A stretch of 64,000 bases of DNA from positions 19,553,752 through 19,617,751 of the forward strand of contig OZ005619.1 of the NCBI GenBank assembly GCA_963930655.1, given 5' to 3'. Positions 35,901 to 48,200 of the stretch are shown one piece after another. This DNA comes from Myrica gale (lineage: Eukaryota > Streptophyta > Magnoliopsida > Fagales > Myricaceae). A program made the translations under genes and the position numbers. The first letter of the stretch is position 1. Every line of letters starts with the position of its first letter. The notes under the pieces are model-generated. The model did not search any database, was not told where the DNA came from, and saw nothing but the letters and a program-made list of their open reading frames with translations.

Positions 35901-38900
35901 TTTCCAGGTTTTCCTTCAATTTGTTTCATCTGCTGCACTTGCAATGACTTATTAAAGAATTTACCTCTTCTAATTCTCCTTCCCAGAGGCAAAGGCAGTC
36001 CTTGGGAGGGTTGCATTTTATCGCACAAACAGAGATACTGGCTAGATCATGATATCTTGTGTTTTTACTCCTATTAAAAAGTTCTATTTCCAATATGGCT
36101 TTGTTCGCCAGAATAATTTTTCCTCTTTGTCATCAAGTGTTCTACTGAGTATGGTCAGCCAAAGGATTATGACCCAACATAGTGCCATATATTTGCCTCT
36201 GTCTTGTTGGATGAACCCAGTATGTGAAGTCAATCTGTAAATGTATTTGAAGAGGACAAAGATGTTTCTTCACTTTGTCAAACGCCTTTTGACAATTCTA
36301 GTTCTTTTTTGTTTATTGTTTGATCGCTAAGAGACCTGAAAAGTGGGTGTTGAATTTGGTTTCAAATTCAGAACCTATGTCATAAACAAGCTTTGGCATG
36401 ATGGCGAACCACTGACCCAAGAATAGTACAATCACCCTGTAGTTTTCTTTGCTGGTGTGCGGGTTTGGAACCCTATCCTACTAATAATAAGAAAGGGGTT
36501 TGTTGAAGCTATGATGCATCTTAGAGTATTCAATTCAGTTTTTCAGCTGGATCCGGGTCTAATACCTTGTGACATTGATGGAGAAGCCTAGGTTGTCAAA
36601 AGGGGGTGTATCTTGGGGAAGCTGATGAGGGTGTTGACTTTGCAGTGGGGGTGGGAAGACAGAGAGATTATAGAATATGGTGGACATTAGACTAGATTTA
36701 ATCCAGTAAATTCTTTGGTGTGACAGGTTTATGTATAAACATGAATATGGCACTGACAATCTGCCACGTGTGCTTTATAGCCGCATATATGTTTTCAAAT
36801 AAATGTATATACTTGTATAAGCTGTGGTTACCCTAGGGATGGGAAATAAAGATCCAAAAAGTGAACCTACCCATTGGGTTGTAAAAGCATTAAATTGAGC
36901 AGAAATACTGTTTTCATGGAAACCAACTGTATTGCTGGGAAGGTGGTTTAGGGGCCATGCCTACCAGGTTCTGAAAAAAAAAATTCCACTGATGGATTGA
37001 GGTTGAATCAATATTGTAACTAGATATATTAACACGGACCATTATTTGATTATTCTTTATGGTAATAATAGTTCCTCATTCCAATCTTAGTTTTTCTTCC
37101 AGTTCTTTATGAGCTCAAATGGACAATTTTCACCTTTAGTTGTACTCTTATGTTAGTACAGTGTGTGTGAGACACTTCTTTTTATTTTTTGTTTTTCTTG
37201 CAGATAATTGACGTTCTGGAGTTCATCCCTTCCCATGTGGCGGTATCAATCCTCTCTATTAAGTGTGCATGTGTGTGTGTGTGAGTGTGAGTTCATGTTG
37301 GCTGTATGGATATGTATGCGTGCATCTTTGAAGAGTTGCTTTATCAGTCTTTTTCATTTAGTAGTTTCTGTCTTGCATATTAGTGTGTTCTTTACTTTTC
37401 TTGCTTGACTGTGCATGTTCCAATTGCAAACTCTTTGGTATTATTTCTCTTTTCTTTTCATGAATCTTGTTTTTCTTTTCTTGGTCTGGTAATAAGTAAT
37501 CTGACAACTGTGGATCGAGGAGTTTACAGATCTAATTCCATTTGCGTGGTTTCAAAATGTATATCTAAATCGTGCAAATCTAATATAGTTGTTAGTAGAT
37601 TCTCTAGAATGATGTTGATGTTTCAATAGCTTTCCTGATTAGGTTATGTTCGTTTCCTTTGCCCTTGCTACTCCTCACTTTGGAGCAGGACATATCTGCC
37701 TTTGTGGTTTTTCCTCTTGCCCAGATTTTGCTTTGTTGCTGTTTTGTTTGACTCTTATGTTGTCTTATCGGGAATTTGCTAGTCCTTATCTTATTCCTTT
37801 TGATGTCTTCTATATATCTGATTGGGAAGTTTGAGCTCAGAATTTCTCTTTTGCCATGCAGGTGGTGTTTGATCACGCTGGTGAGCTATTCTGTCACACT
37901 TTCTACTTCATATTATTCCTTCAATAGCATGCTTGTGATCTATTCTCCAACTCTCTACATTTTGTGTCTATTTTGCAGCTTTGCATAGCATACTAGAATT
38001 TTTTCTGCATGATTTAAACTTTACAACTTGCTAACTATTTTTTGTGGAGTTCATCTACAATGAATGATCCAGATGCCGTTGGGTTTTATTGCCTAAATAT
38101 TCTCTTTCCTCCTTGACAAATTATGTATGCATTTAGTTCTGCGTTTCTCATCAGCCTCTGGGATGGATGGGGTTGAACATAGAATCGGTGCTACTACTTC
38201 TGTACAGGGCCTATAGGATTCCCAAGAGGGAAGAAACATATTTGAGAGCATGTTGTTCTGCATCTCCAAGGCATTTTCGCCAATATCTCTTAAGGCATTT
38301 TCGCCGATATCTCCTCTTTTGCTGCAAATTTCAATTTAGCCAAGATTGCAATTGTTCAAAAATTTTGGAACTCGTTTCCCTTACTATATCAAAGGACAAA
38401 TGGTGTAGGATGTCCAGAAAAAATCTGGGGTTGAGGAAAATTACTTCTGAAGCATATGTGATGTCTCTTCTTTTGTCTTTTTTAAACTTTTCCTGTGTCT
38501 TTCCCCTTCGAATGTGGTAACTAAGTGGACATGGAATATATTTTACTGTCAACATTATTAGCTGTTTACATTTTTGATGGTTACATGCTAGCAAGGTCCA
38601 TATAGGTTCACACTTACCTGGTAAGTGTATTATTGTTAAAACAATTCTTGTAATATCACCAATGAGTGGGCTTCAACTTCGTAACACATGAAATTTTCTC
38701 ACGGCGCTTGTACTAATAGTACTTAATATCCAGATTGAATCTCAGATTAAGACTTCGGACATTGGTTCTCGTGTCTTGTGCACCTTTTTGCCAGGCACTC
38801 TCTAAGTAATTGGGGTTGTCAGAAACTTTAGTCTGTAAAACTGTTTGTTCAAGCAAAATTTTAATAGGACAACCCATTTCTTTTCAGGAATTCCATTTGG

Positions 38901-41900
38901 TCAGTCTTGTAATTCTTCCAAAGAAAGTTTTAATGCGAAAGGTATGTTTTTGCTTTCATTATTTTTCTCCATAAAATCTTCATGATTCCATTCAAAATAC
39001 AGGCCAGTCTGTAAATAGTAGTAGATCAAAATCTCACCCAGAAAAGAGGAAAGTCAAGAATTGAGTTGAAAATATGTGTGATCCTCATGTCGATTATTAG
39101 GGAATGTTGTAATACTCATGAAACGTACAATAGACTTTTGCACCTCATATTGTGGGGAGAGTATCTAAAAATCCTAAATTTTGGAGATTGGCAATTATAA
39201 TCTTAAACTTTTCAATTTGTCTCAGAGTGAACTTTCTATTAGCCCTCTGTCACTTGGAATTGACGTTGTAAGCACATGACCGGACATGTGATAGCTCCAC
39301 AACTCCCATGCCCCAAGATTTTCAGTTTTCACCAGCGTCTTTAAGACTTCTAAATCTACACTTCGATGTGTTTATCTCTGACGATTCATAGGAACCCCTT
39401 TTCCAATTGAATTTGTGGCTTTTTAGCGCTTATTCAAACACATTTCTCTGTTTAACTTAAGGCTTATATTCCGACTGCTTTTGATTTGGCTTTGAAGGTT
39501 CTTTTTCGCATTCTGCCCTTTTGAGGATCTCAGTCCTGATTTTGGTTTATCTGTTTGGATTTCTTGATCCTCTTGCTTTTTCTTTCTAGGGTTTCCGCAT
39601 TTATCTGATATGTAACACCAATCAAGGACTTCCGCTCCCCTCCGAAGATTATCAATAGTCAAAATTCTACTATGGGTAGCCTCCCACACGAAGAAAGAAA
39701 CTCTCGTGGGAACGTTTGTCTTCCAAACTCCTCGCCAAGGGAAAGAATCAGATTGATTCCCAAAAATAAGACCATAGAAGGATTTAACAGAGAAAACGTC
39801 ATTCTTGGAACCCTTCCACATAAGTTTGTTTGCACTGTTTCTACGAACTACCGTATCATAAAGAGTAGAAATCCGTAAATTCCACCAGTTCCCAATCATT
39901 CGCAGATCTCGTAAACAGAACATCCCAAGCAATGGAATTATGAGTCACCGACATAAAATCCGCCACCACCCCGTCCTTGTACTGAGATAAGGAATACAAA
40001 AGAGGAAACAATCGACAGAATGGTCTATCACCACACCAACAATCATGTTATAATCGAATTATGTGCCCATTACCCACCACAAACCGAAGGTGCTCATGAA
40101 ACAAATCTCATCCTCTACTAATATGCTTCCAAAGACTCACCCCATAAGAGCCTCGAGAGGGTAAAGTCATCCAATCGCCCTCCGAAATTCCAAATTTTGC
40201 CATAATAATAATCCTCAGTAGCAAAGCGCCACAACCATTTGCTTAACAATGCTTTGTTGAACACTGACAATCTTCGAATCTTTATTGCCTAGAGGGCTTT
40301 GGCAGCATATTTTTGGTATCACGAATCTTCATTGGGTTATGCTAGCCAGGGTGGTTGATGTCCTCCTATGTTAGGGAAGACAGTTTGTAGATCCTGTCGC
40401 TAAAGCAGTTTGGAAGATGATTTCATCTTGTGTATGGTGGTGTCTTTGGCATGAGCGTAACTGATGATGTTTTGAGGATTTACCTTATTCGATGGAGAGA
40501 TTAAGGGGGGTTTTCATGCATTCTGTATTTCTTTGGGTTACTGCTATGTGGGGGGGCCATTTCTTAGATTTTCAGGATTTTCTTAGCTTCTTCGCTTGTA
40601 TTTTCTAGTGCATCTAGTACAACCTTTGTACTTTTTTCAACTTCTCTTTTTAATAAAATCTTCTTACTTATAAAAGAAAAGTCTTCAATTCTTTCTAACC
40701 ATGTATTTCTTAGGAGATACATCTACATACCTCAACTCCTCTGAGAACTGTGGTATTACATATGCTTTATGTTCGCTCTTGTATTCATTTTCTGAAGGTC
40801 CGAATTTCCGTCACACTTTATATCCTGCATACAAAAGCAATCGCCCTCCTACACCTGATACTATTGTTCAGGGACTTCAATACTTGAAAGCATCTATCAA
40901 GGCTATGTCCATAAAGGTCATTGAGGTAATAGCTTTGTACTGCATATATATTTCTTCTACTTGAGCCTGATAAGACATGGTTATTGATCACAAGTTTACT
41001 CAAGGGCAGGTACCAGGTGTAGAAGCTGACGATGTGATTGGAACATTGGCAGTAAGAAGCGTTGACAATGGGTACAAGGTGATGTTCTGAAGCTAATTTG
41101 AGAAACATGGAGAAGTGTCCTTCATAAATGACCAATACTTTTTTTTCTCAATATTGATTTGGTTGGTCTGTTTGAGATTTTGATTATTTGTTGAGAAACA
41201 ATTTCCTATTTTACAAATCATAGCTGTGAGATAATGTATTGACTTGAAAATATGAGGGAAAGTAGATATGCAATAAAAGGCTCAATAGCTGTGCGTGTGT
41301 TAACTGGTCAGTATTTGTCAACAACTCTTCAATGTGCATCATTATTCAACTGGGAATTTGAGCTTTAGTTAATAGTCAACTGCTATTAAAGTGTAACATA
41401 CACTGAGGTCTACGAATAGCACTCAGTATACAAAACCTCCCTTTATTACTTCTCATAAATTTTGAATGTCAATCCTGTGGATGAGCTTTCCATGGGAAAT
41501 ATTTTATTCATTTTTTTCGCATATGGTTTTAAGAATCTGTCACTCACTGTTCCCGTTTACTCTTTTGGTGATTTTGTAGTCCGAAGTCTCTTTATGGACT
41601 TCATCACTTTGTTTGCCTTACCAAACCCTCTCATCCATGTGCTGTTGGAAATACTAATAATGGGTATACTCATGGTGATGATAGAGGAAAGAAACACTTG
41701 GGGTATAATATAATCATTTTGGTTTTGGAGGCTGTGCTTAATTCTGTAGTGCCAGCTATGCCTTAAGGTATAGAAGGTTGGGTCACAAAGGAGGTAGCAT
41801 ATCCATAAACTGACTGTCTCTGAGATGACAGCGTTAGTACAGTATAGAATAAGGATGGAGCTTTCTATTAAAAGGTGAGGTGCAACATAGTTGAGGGTGA

Positions 41901-44900
41901 GATGATTGGGAGTTTCCTGAGATGGTTCAGTCAAGTGCACTTACGACCTACCAATTCGCAGGTGACAAGTAGCATTGTTCCAAGTCGAAGTTGGAAGGAT
42001 ATGATCCTTAGAGATGTAATAGAGAAGATGTCCTTAGAGTGGGTTAGAAGGTGGATCTATGGAAATTTTGGACATTTTACAAACCCAGGTTCCCTATTTG
42101 TACACATGTACTATATACATGGTAAAAGACTTTTAGGCTCTTGAAATTTCATTTTGTTGAACCCATGTGCGGTGTAAGTTGTCACTCTAGTTGCAGACAT
42201 GGAATCCAATAAGTATTTGACATTTTTTAATATGTGATATAGCTTCCTATTAGCCAAAAGTGTTCTTGTGATTATTGTTTGGTGCAAGTTTTATGATGGG
42301 GAATGTAGCAATTAGAGGTACCTAAAAGCACCTGTCTAATTCTTTTAGTCGTTCTTCTTCACATTGTCTTTATGACAGGTACGAGTTGTGTCCCCAGACA
42401 AAGACTTCTTTCAGATTCTATCTCCTTCATTACGTCTTCTACGGATTGCTCCTCGTGGCTTTGAGTATGTCAAATTTTTATTTCAACTTTCTGGTAGTGT
42501 TATCCTCTCTTAATCTCATTATTAGATATTTAGGAATCTTGCCAATTCTGGCTGGTAAAAATGATTGCACATGTCCTTTTGTATTTTGTTATCTTTTCTC
42601 CTTACTTTTTTCTATAAGATACAAGGTATTTGATTCTTGACATAGGGTCTCAAAGATCATTAATAATGGTTACCGGTTATGTTTTTGTTGTGTTGTATAG
42701 AAGCTTGCTACAATTCAGTGTATACATACATGGTGATGTAACCTAATGGCAAGACTATGAATTAAGAGCATATGTGCTGAAAATTGGTCCTCTTTTGTAA
42801 CATGAAACAAATTTGTCAACATATGTCTAAGATTCAACGTTACAATTAGGTTTAAAACTTAAGTATCTTTTAGACGAGTTTCGTAGACAGAACTAATATG
42901 GATTGCTTTTACAAATAAGCTTGCTTCTTCCAGGTCTTGGTGTTTAAAGTATAAGTTCTTCACATTTATATTTATTTTTGGACAATCACATAGAATATGT
43001 AAGTCTGGAACAAAAAAAGAACTGCAGAATAACATAATAACAGAATAGAATGGAAGTTACTGAAAATTGTGAGTCTCCTTATTTTTCCTTTTTTTCTTTT
43101 ATGGGTGCAATTGTGCCCTCTGCTGCCTAATATTGTTTCTTCAAACTACATGCATTACTTTTATGGATTTGGGGCATAACTTACATGGTTTGCTTTGTCA
43201 GAATGGTTTCGTTTGGAATGGAGGACTTTGCTGAAAAATATGGATCCTTGGCACCTTCTCAATTTGTTGATGTGATTTCACTTGTGGGTGACAAGTCCGA
43301 TAACATTCCAGGTTATTTTGTGATTGTCTCTGTAAAATTGATATCCCAGCAACTTCTCCGAGTGAAACTGCTTCTTACTTTTCCTTTTTCTACAAGCCTT
43401 GTTGTCTGGAGAAAAGTAATCTTACTACCTAATGTGTACCAGATAGCAATATCTATGATTAGATTTTAACCAGAATAGTTTCAAAAGGGGGATATACAGA
43501 ATGGTTTTCAGTACCTATCGTACAACAAAAGTGCTATTGTGCAAATAGGGCTCCTACCATCTAGACAACTTAAACAGACAAAGAATGAAAAATGTCTCTT
43601 GGGCTTGAGTGAAATTAGTGAAGGGGGTGGATTGTGTTTGATTAGGTTAGAGAATGGAGATAAGTAAGTTGGTTCTTGCAATTTTTTCACTTGGTATGTT
43701 AAACATTCACCTACGGGTGTTTTGAGCTCTTCCACGTTGTTATTATAAAATGAGGAGTAGCCTTCTAAGTAAGAGTTCCTTGGTCTGGCTTCCGATTTTC
43801 TTCATATCAAACCCATTGGGGCGGTTTGTAACTCGTGATACTGAGAAATTGGTTACAACATTGATTTGTATTAAAAGTAAAGAATATAAAAGAACGCTCG
43901 AAACTTGTTGTATTTTGATGACTTTGGCAATTTTTAAAATTTGGATTAAGGTTGCATATCCTGTAATAATGTGTTTGAAGGACTTTGTTTTTTGCTATTA
44001 GAGAGTGGAAGCCACTTGTTGAAGGAGTTCCATCAGATATTTCTTGAAAAATATGGGAAAAATAGGCCCTGTTTTAAAATCTTCTACCCCTGTGATTTAG
44101 AGGAAAAATAAAACACTATATAGCTTTGGTGTTGGGTTATCAAAATGAGCTGTCAATTTCTGCAAGCATTGTACATCTTTTTTGTTGCTTTCCTTTGAAA
44201 TCAGCCTCCTCCAAGAGCTCATGCATTCGGGCTTTTTTTTTCTTCCTGAAATTGCTATGTCCTTGGAAAGAGTGCCGTGTTATAACTGCCAAAAATACAT
44301 TTCCTTTAGTTCCTTCATTTTCTTCTTTCTGCTATTTAATATGCCTTAAAAATGTGGTGCTTGATACACCTATATTTTGTAAATGCAGGAGTTGAAGGGA
44401 TTGGTAATGTTCATGCAGTGCAACTGATCACTAGATATGGTTTGTTTATATCTTTTCCTTATATTTTCTTCTGAAAAGGTGGAAACAGAGTGTATAGTTG
44501 CCATTCTTTATACCAACACGCGACGAAATAGTTGAAGTATTGTCTACTTCAACATTAGCAAGAGTTCATGTAGACCTTCCATGGGCCGACCATGAGATTC
44601 TAGGAAGTCAAAGATGCATAAGGCTGTCAATGGCAGTGTTTTTATCTTGCAATGAAATAGAGGAAAGAATATAAGAAGCCTATGCAAGCATAACCCTTAT
44701 GCTCGGAGGCTTTCCTCTTGCCTTCCAGCGAAGTTTTTAAATTTTAATGGTGTTAAACTTTTGTGCTTCTTGTTTAATCTGTAATTTTGAACTCAATGAT
44801 AGGCCGTTGATTTCAAGTAATTTCTTGTCCGAAGTAGGCATTATTCTAAAACTGTATAATTTACTCGACTGTTCAAGCTGATTGAGCATAATAGTCCAGT

Positions 44901-47831
44901 TTGTTTGGTCCTTCATTTCCCTGTTCAATTATTTTCTCCGTCTTGTCCCTGAACTTTCTTAATACTGATTGGTAAGATATTCTTGCTTCTAATGGCAGGC
45001 ACATTAGAGAATTTGTTGAAATGTGTAGATCAAGTTGAAGAGGAACGTATCAGAAAGGTAGTTCTAATCAGTTGCAATATTAGCATCTCAATAGAGTGCT
45101 TGGTGGATTTATTTACACATAACTGGTAGGGCTATGTTTGGAAGATGAAATCTAGTTATCTGGGCTTGCATGAATTGATTGCTCATTATTTTGTGCCCAC
45201 AAATCCCAGTTTTGTGTAATACGTTTATCTATACTTTAATTTGGGAGATAATTACTTATTTTGTCTGTTCTGTAAATTGTCCTTATTTTAAGTTTTACAA
45301 GACTAGGATTGCGAATGTGATTGTGATTGTGATGTTGCAAGTTGTAATGGAATATCAAATTAGAGTATAGAAATTTCTGTGAAACACAAAAGCAATTGCC
45401 TCATATAACTGTTTCTACAAGCTTCCTGACTGCAAGTCTTTGCTGAGAAAATGGTAATATTCTTATTTAAAGTTCTCTTCATAAAAAATATATCTTTGGG
45501 CTTTACAAATATTCTCTTTCTATTGCATACATTTATTAGTTTTCATTTTTTGTATTCTTCATATTACAGCCGGTAGGTAAGTAGTGCTCATATTCCGAAG
45601 TTTGCTTTTATCCTCGTAGGCCTTAGTTACAAATGCTGAGCAGGCTGTCTTAAGCAAGAACTTGGTAAGTTCATCAGCCTTCACTATTTTTGAATGTTGT
45701 AATTTCTTCTTTCGATTTATAATTGTGCTTGGGAATATCTTTTCTGTCAAATCTGAAAATTATACCATTACTAGTTTCCACGATGAATCAGCAGAATATA
45801 GTAGGGATCTCTAATGCATTTGATCTGGTTAATTGACAGACACTTCCTATCACCCTGTATTAAACATTTGGAGGCTTCATAGACTTGTCCTGAATACATA
45901 TAGCTGCGCCTGGCTTCATTGGCCTCCTTTCAACTCTTGTTCATAACACTATAAATTATTTTCTTCTCAGAAAAGTCTTATCATTAATCCCCTTCTTGCA
46001 TAGAAACTATCTATTTATCCTTAAGCAGTGCCAAACGACCACCTTGAGATTCACCGATCGTTGAGATATAGAGTTGGAAACACTTATTTTCACAAGGTTT
46101 TATGGTATGTCATTCATCTTGTTTGCCAGAAGTGTCGTCTGTAGAAGATCTTATAAATAAGTTGGATAGTGGAATCCATTTTATGAACAAAAATGAGTGA
46201 TTACATTTGGGTGCACCGTCTATGACACAAGTGTCTTGTTTGTTAGATACATACTTCTTGATGCTGGGCTTTGTGATCATCTTCCTTGTTGTCAACCAGT
46301 AATAATTGAATATGTAGTGAAGTGGAGTATGTTGTGATATGTGGAAGCTTAATGTTATGGCAGGCTCTGCTACGTTCTGATCTTCCTTTCTACATGGTAC
46401 CATTTGCTACCAGGGATCTCACATTTAAGACACCAGAGGTTTGTGCAATTACTACTAGACAAATCTCTCTCTTTATTGAAGCTATTATCTGTGCATTTCA
46501 AGTGGACAAATTTTTATCTCTCTATTCAAGCTAGGGTCTTCATCAGTTCAGTTAAACTATTGACTTCACTATTTTAAAATTGGTTGCAAGCATAAATGCC
46601 CAAAGCAGGAATTGCACAAGGTGCTTGATTACAGTTAGTTTTAGGGGTCAATTTGTACTTGTAAAACATGATTCTTTTGACTTTTGAACAAAACCCAAAT
46701 GAGAAAAAGCGGCTAAATTTTAGAGGTGAAATCATTGTTTTCTCTCTTGCTTTTGGGTTTGTCTAATTCCCCTATGCATCCGGTTTTTCCTGTGAAAAAC
46801 AGGTTGCTTCTAGTGTCTTTCTAGAAGGCTTCTGTTTTTGTTGTTTCTAGATGTAATGGCTGTCAGCTGATTCCACTAGGGGTGTGCTCCCCTCTGAGGT
46901 CTCAGGTTCGAATCCCCTCAGGTGCAAACAATTCCTTAGGGTCACTCTCATAGCAAAGCTGGACTTATCTAGCATGTGTGGCTTGGGAGGGCAACACGGC
47001 CCGGGATTTGCCGTGGCGTTGAACCCAACTCGTGCGTATACTGGGTCAAGTCCGTCCAAGCTCGGTGCATGTAAATGGGTGCCCGGATTTCCCTCGTTAT
47101 CAAAAAATATATATTTTTGAACCCTGTGGGTTTTGTTCTCCATTTTTTGAGAATGGATCTCGCCAAGGTCCCTCTTTGCTATGTCTAATCCTGCTTTTCT
47201 TTAAATATACAATTACTTGAAAATTAAAGAAAAAACAAACAGAAGTAGCTGAAGTTCAATTATCTTTTCCACTATGGGGATACAACGAGGCTGTTTATTG
47301 TCTTTTAGTGTCCACGTGCTGATAATACCCTATTCTTTACCTTGAATGTTTGAAGATGGAGAACGAGCATATTCATCATGCTGTAACTAGTGGGCTTATT
47401 GCTGTCTTTTTTTCATCCTTTTATTAGTTGCTTACTTATTGTTATTGTAGTTGCCATCTGTTTTTTTCTTTAATAAGCAGTCTTATCACTGTTAAAATGC
47501 ATTTATCACGAAATTTTTTTCTCTAAATGTGCATCAGAAGTATATGAATTGTATCTGCAACTGCATTTCCCCCCTTAAGATGAACTTGAAAACGTTGTGT
47601 CTTCTTAGACATGGATTCTTTTGCACACTGCTGGAACTTTTCTGGATGTGCTTCACACACATCTATCTAGATTGCCGAGTTTCAGTAGCTAATCATAATT
47701 GGTTGCAGGATACTGGGGAGAAATTCACGAGCCTGTTAAATGCCATCAGTGCTTATGCAGAAGGATTTTCGGCTGACCCAATTATCAGAAGAGCATTATA
47801 CTTGTGGAAGAAGCTTGAAACGCGAAGTTAA
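32905..47831 (+). CDS. 5'-3' exonuclease, Pol I N-terminal domain type, organelle-targeted
   Basis: Fifteen coding exons: 32905-33066, 34474-34705, 35801-35880, 37204-37242, 37862-37880, 38888-38941, 40798-40925, 41010-41078, 42379-42464, 43202-43311, 44389-44439, 44999-45057, 45620-45664, 46364-46438, 47709-47831 (1332 bp, 443 aa). It is a stand-alone flap/5'-3' exonuclease related to the N-terminal domain of bacterial DNA polymerase I (likely At3g52050-like), with no polymerase domain. The N-terminus is Ser/Arg-rich without acids until residue 38, like a plastid or mitochondrial transit peptide. Metal-binding motifs are seen in order: MLIDGTSIIYRAYY (~115), VVFDHAG, YPAYKSNRPPTP, GVEADDVIGTLA (241-252), SPDKDFFQ (266-273) and GDKSDNIPG (319-327). 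The helix-hairpin-helix that follows reads GVEGIGNVHAVQLI. Acid residues for two metals are all present. All exons join in phase; exon 5 is only 19 bp. It is divergent from SAS10. Confidence 0.9.
39580..40697. mobile_element. 5'-truncated LINE (L1 type) with internal inversion
   Basis: In intron 6 of the exonuclease. From about 40250 down to 39590 the minus strand encodes the end of an L1 ORF2, with stops: KNDVFSVKSFYGLIFG, WKTNVPTRVSFFVWEA and LRRGAEVLDWCYISDKCG, the zinc-binding reverse transcriptase tail. From about 40260 to 40680 the plus strand encodes what should follow (WKMISS, WWCLWHERN, LFLWVTAMWGG, with a stop) and a 3' UTR ending TAATAAAATCTTCTTACTTAT plus A-rich tail. The two parts face each other, as expected from twin priming. 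A short TTCTTTCTA occurs at both edges (39580-39588, 40689-40697), a weak candidate duplication. Confidence 0.75.
46860..47108 (+). mobile_element. SINE, tRNA-derived
   Basis: The head has a good B box (GAGGTCTCAGGTTCGAATCC) and a GC-rich body unlike the surrounding intron. It ends CCCTCGTTATCAAAAAATA, matching the 3' end of the SINE at 19731 (CCTCGTCATCAAAA). It lies in the last intron of the exonuclease gene, sense orientation. The target duplication was not found. Confidence 0.75.
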
Positions 47832-47961
47832 TTTGGTTGCAATTGCAGCTAGCTAGTATAACCCCATCTTCATTACATTTGAAGAAGCATGACATGCTTC
47901 TCTGTACATTAGCTGGCCAAAATTGGCTGATATTGAGACTCGGTATATAAGCGGAATACTA

Positions 47962-48006
<45 letters not shown>

Positions 48007-48200
48007 CAGCTGTTAGCTATTCTTCCTTTTTGTTGTGTGTGCGTGGTTGTTTTGTTGGGGTCTTATATATGTAAGAACTAAATGATATGAGCTAGAATAT
48101 ATCTTTTACCTCCAAACATTTGTATTTGAACAAATTGAAATACCGAATAGAAATTTTCTGTAGGGGAGAGGGGCTTCTAATCTTAGCCTTAGAACTTTTT
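47832..48200 (+). other. 3' UTR of the exonuclease gene with (CT)n tract
   Basis: After the TAA at 47829-47831 an ordinary AT-rich 3' region follows, with a (CT)n microsatellite of about 19 units at 47966-48004. If transcription runs past 48010 the tract lies in the mRNA. Confidence 0.6.

Noticed and set aside
39672..39878. Plus-strand frame in exonuclease intron 6
   Set aside because: It is the antisense shadow of the LINE ORF2 fragment on the minus strand.
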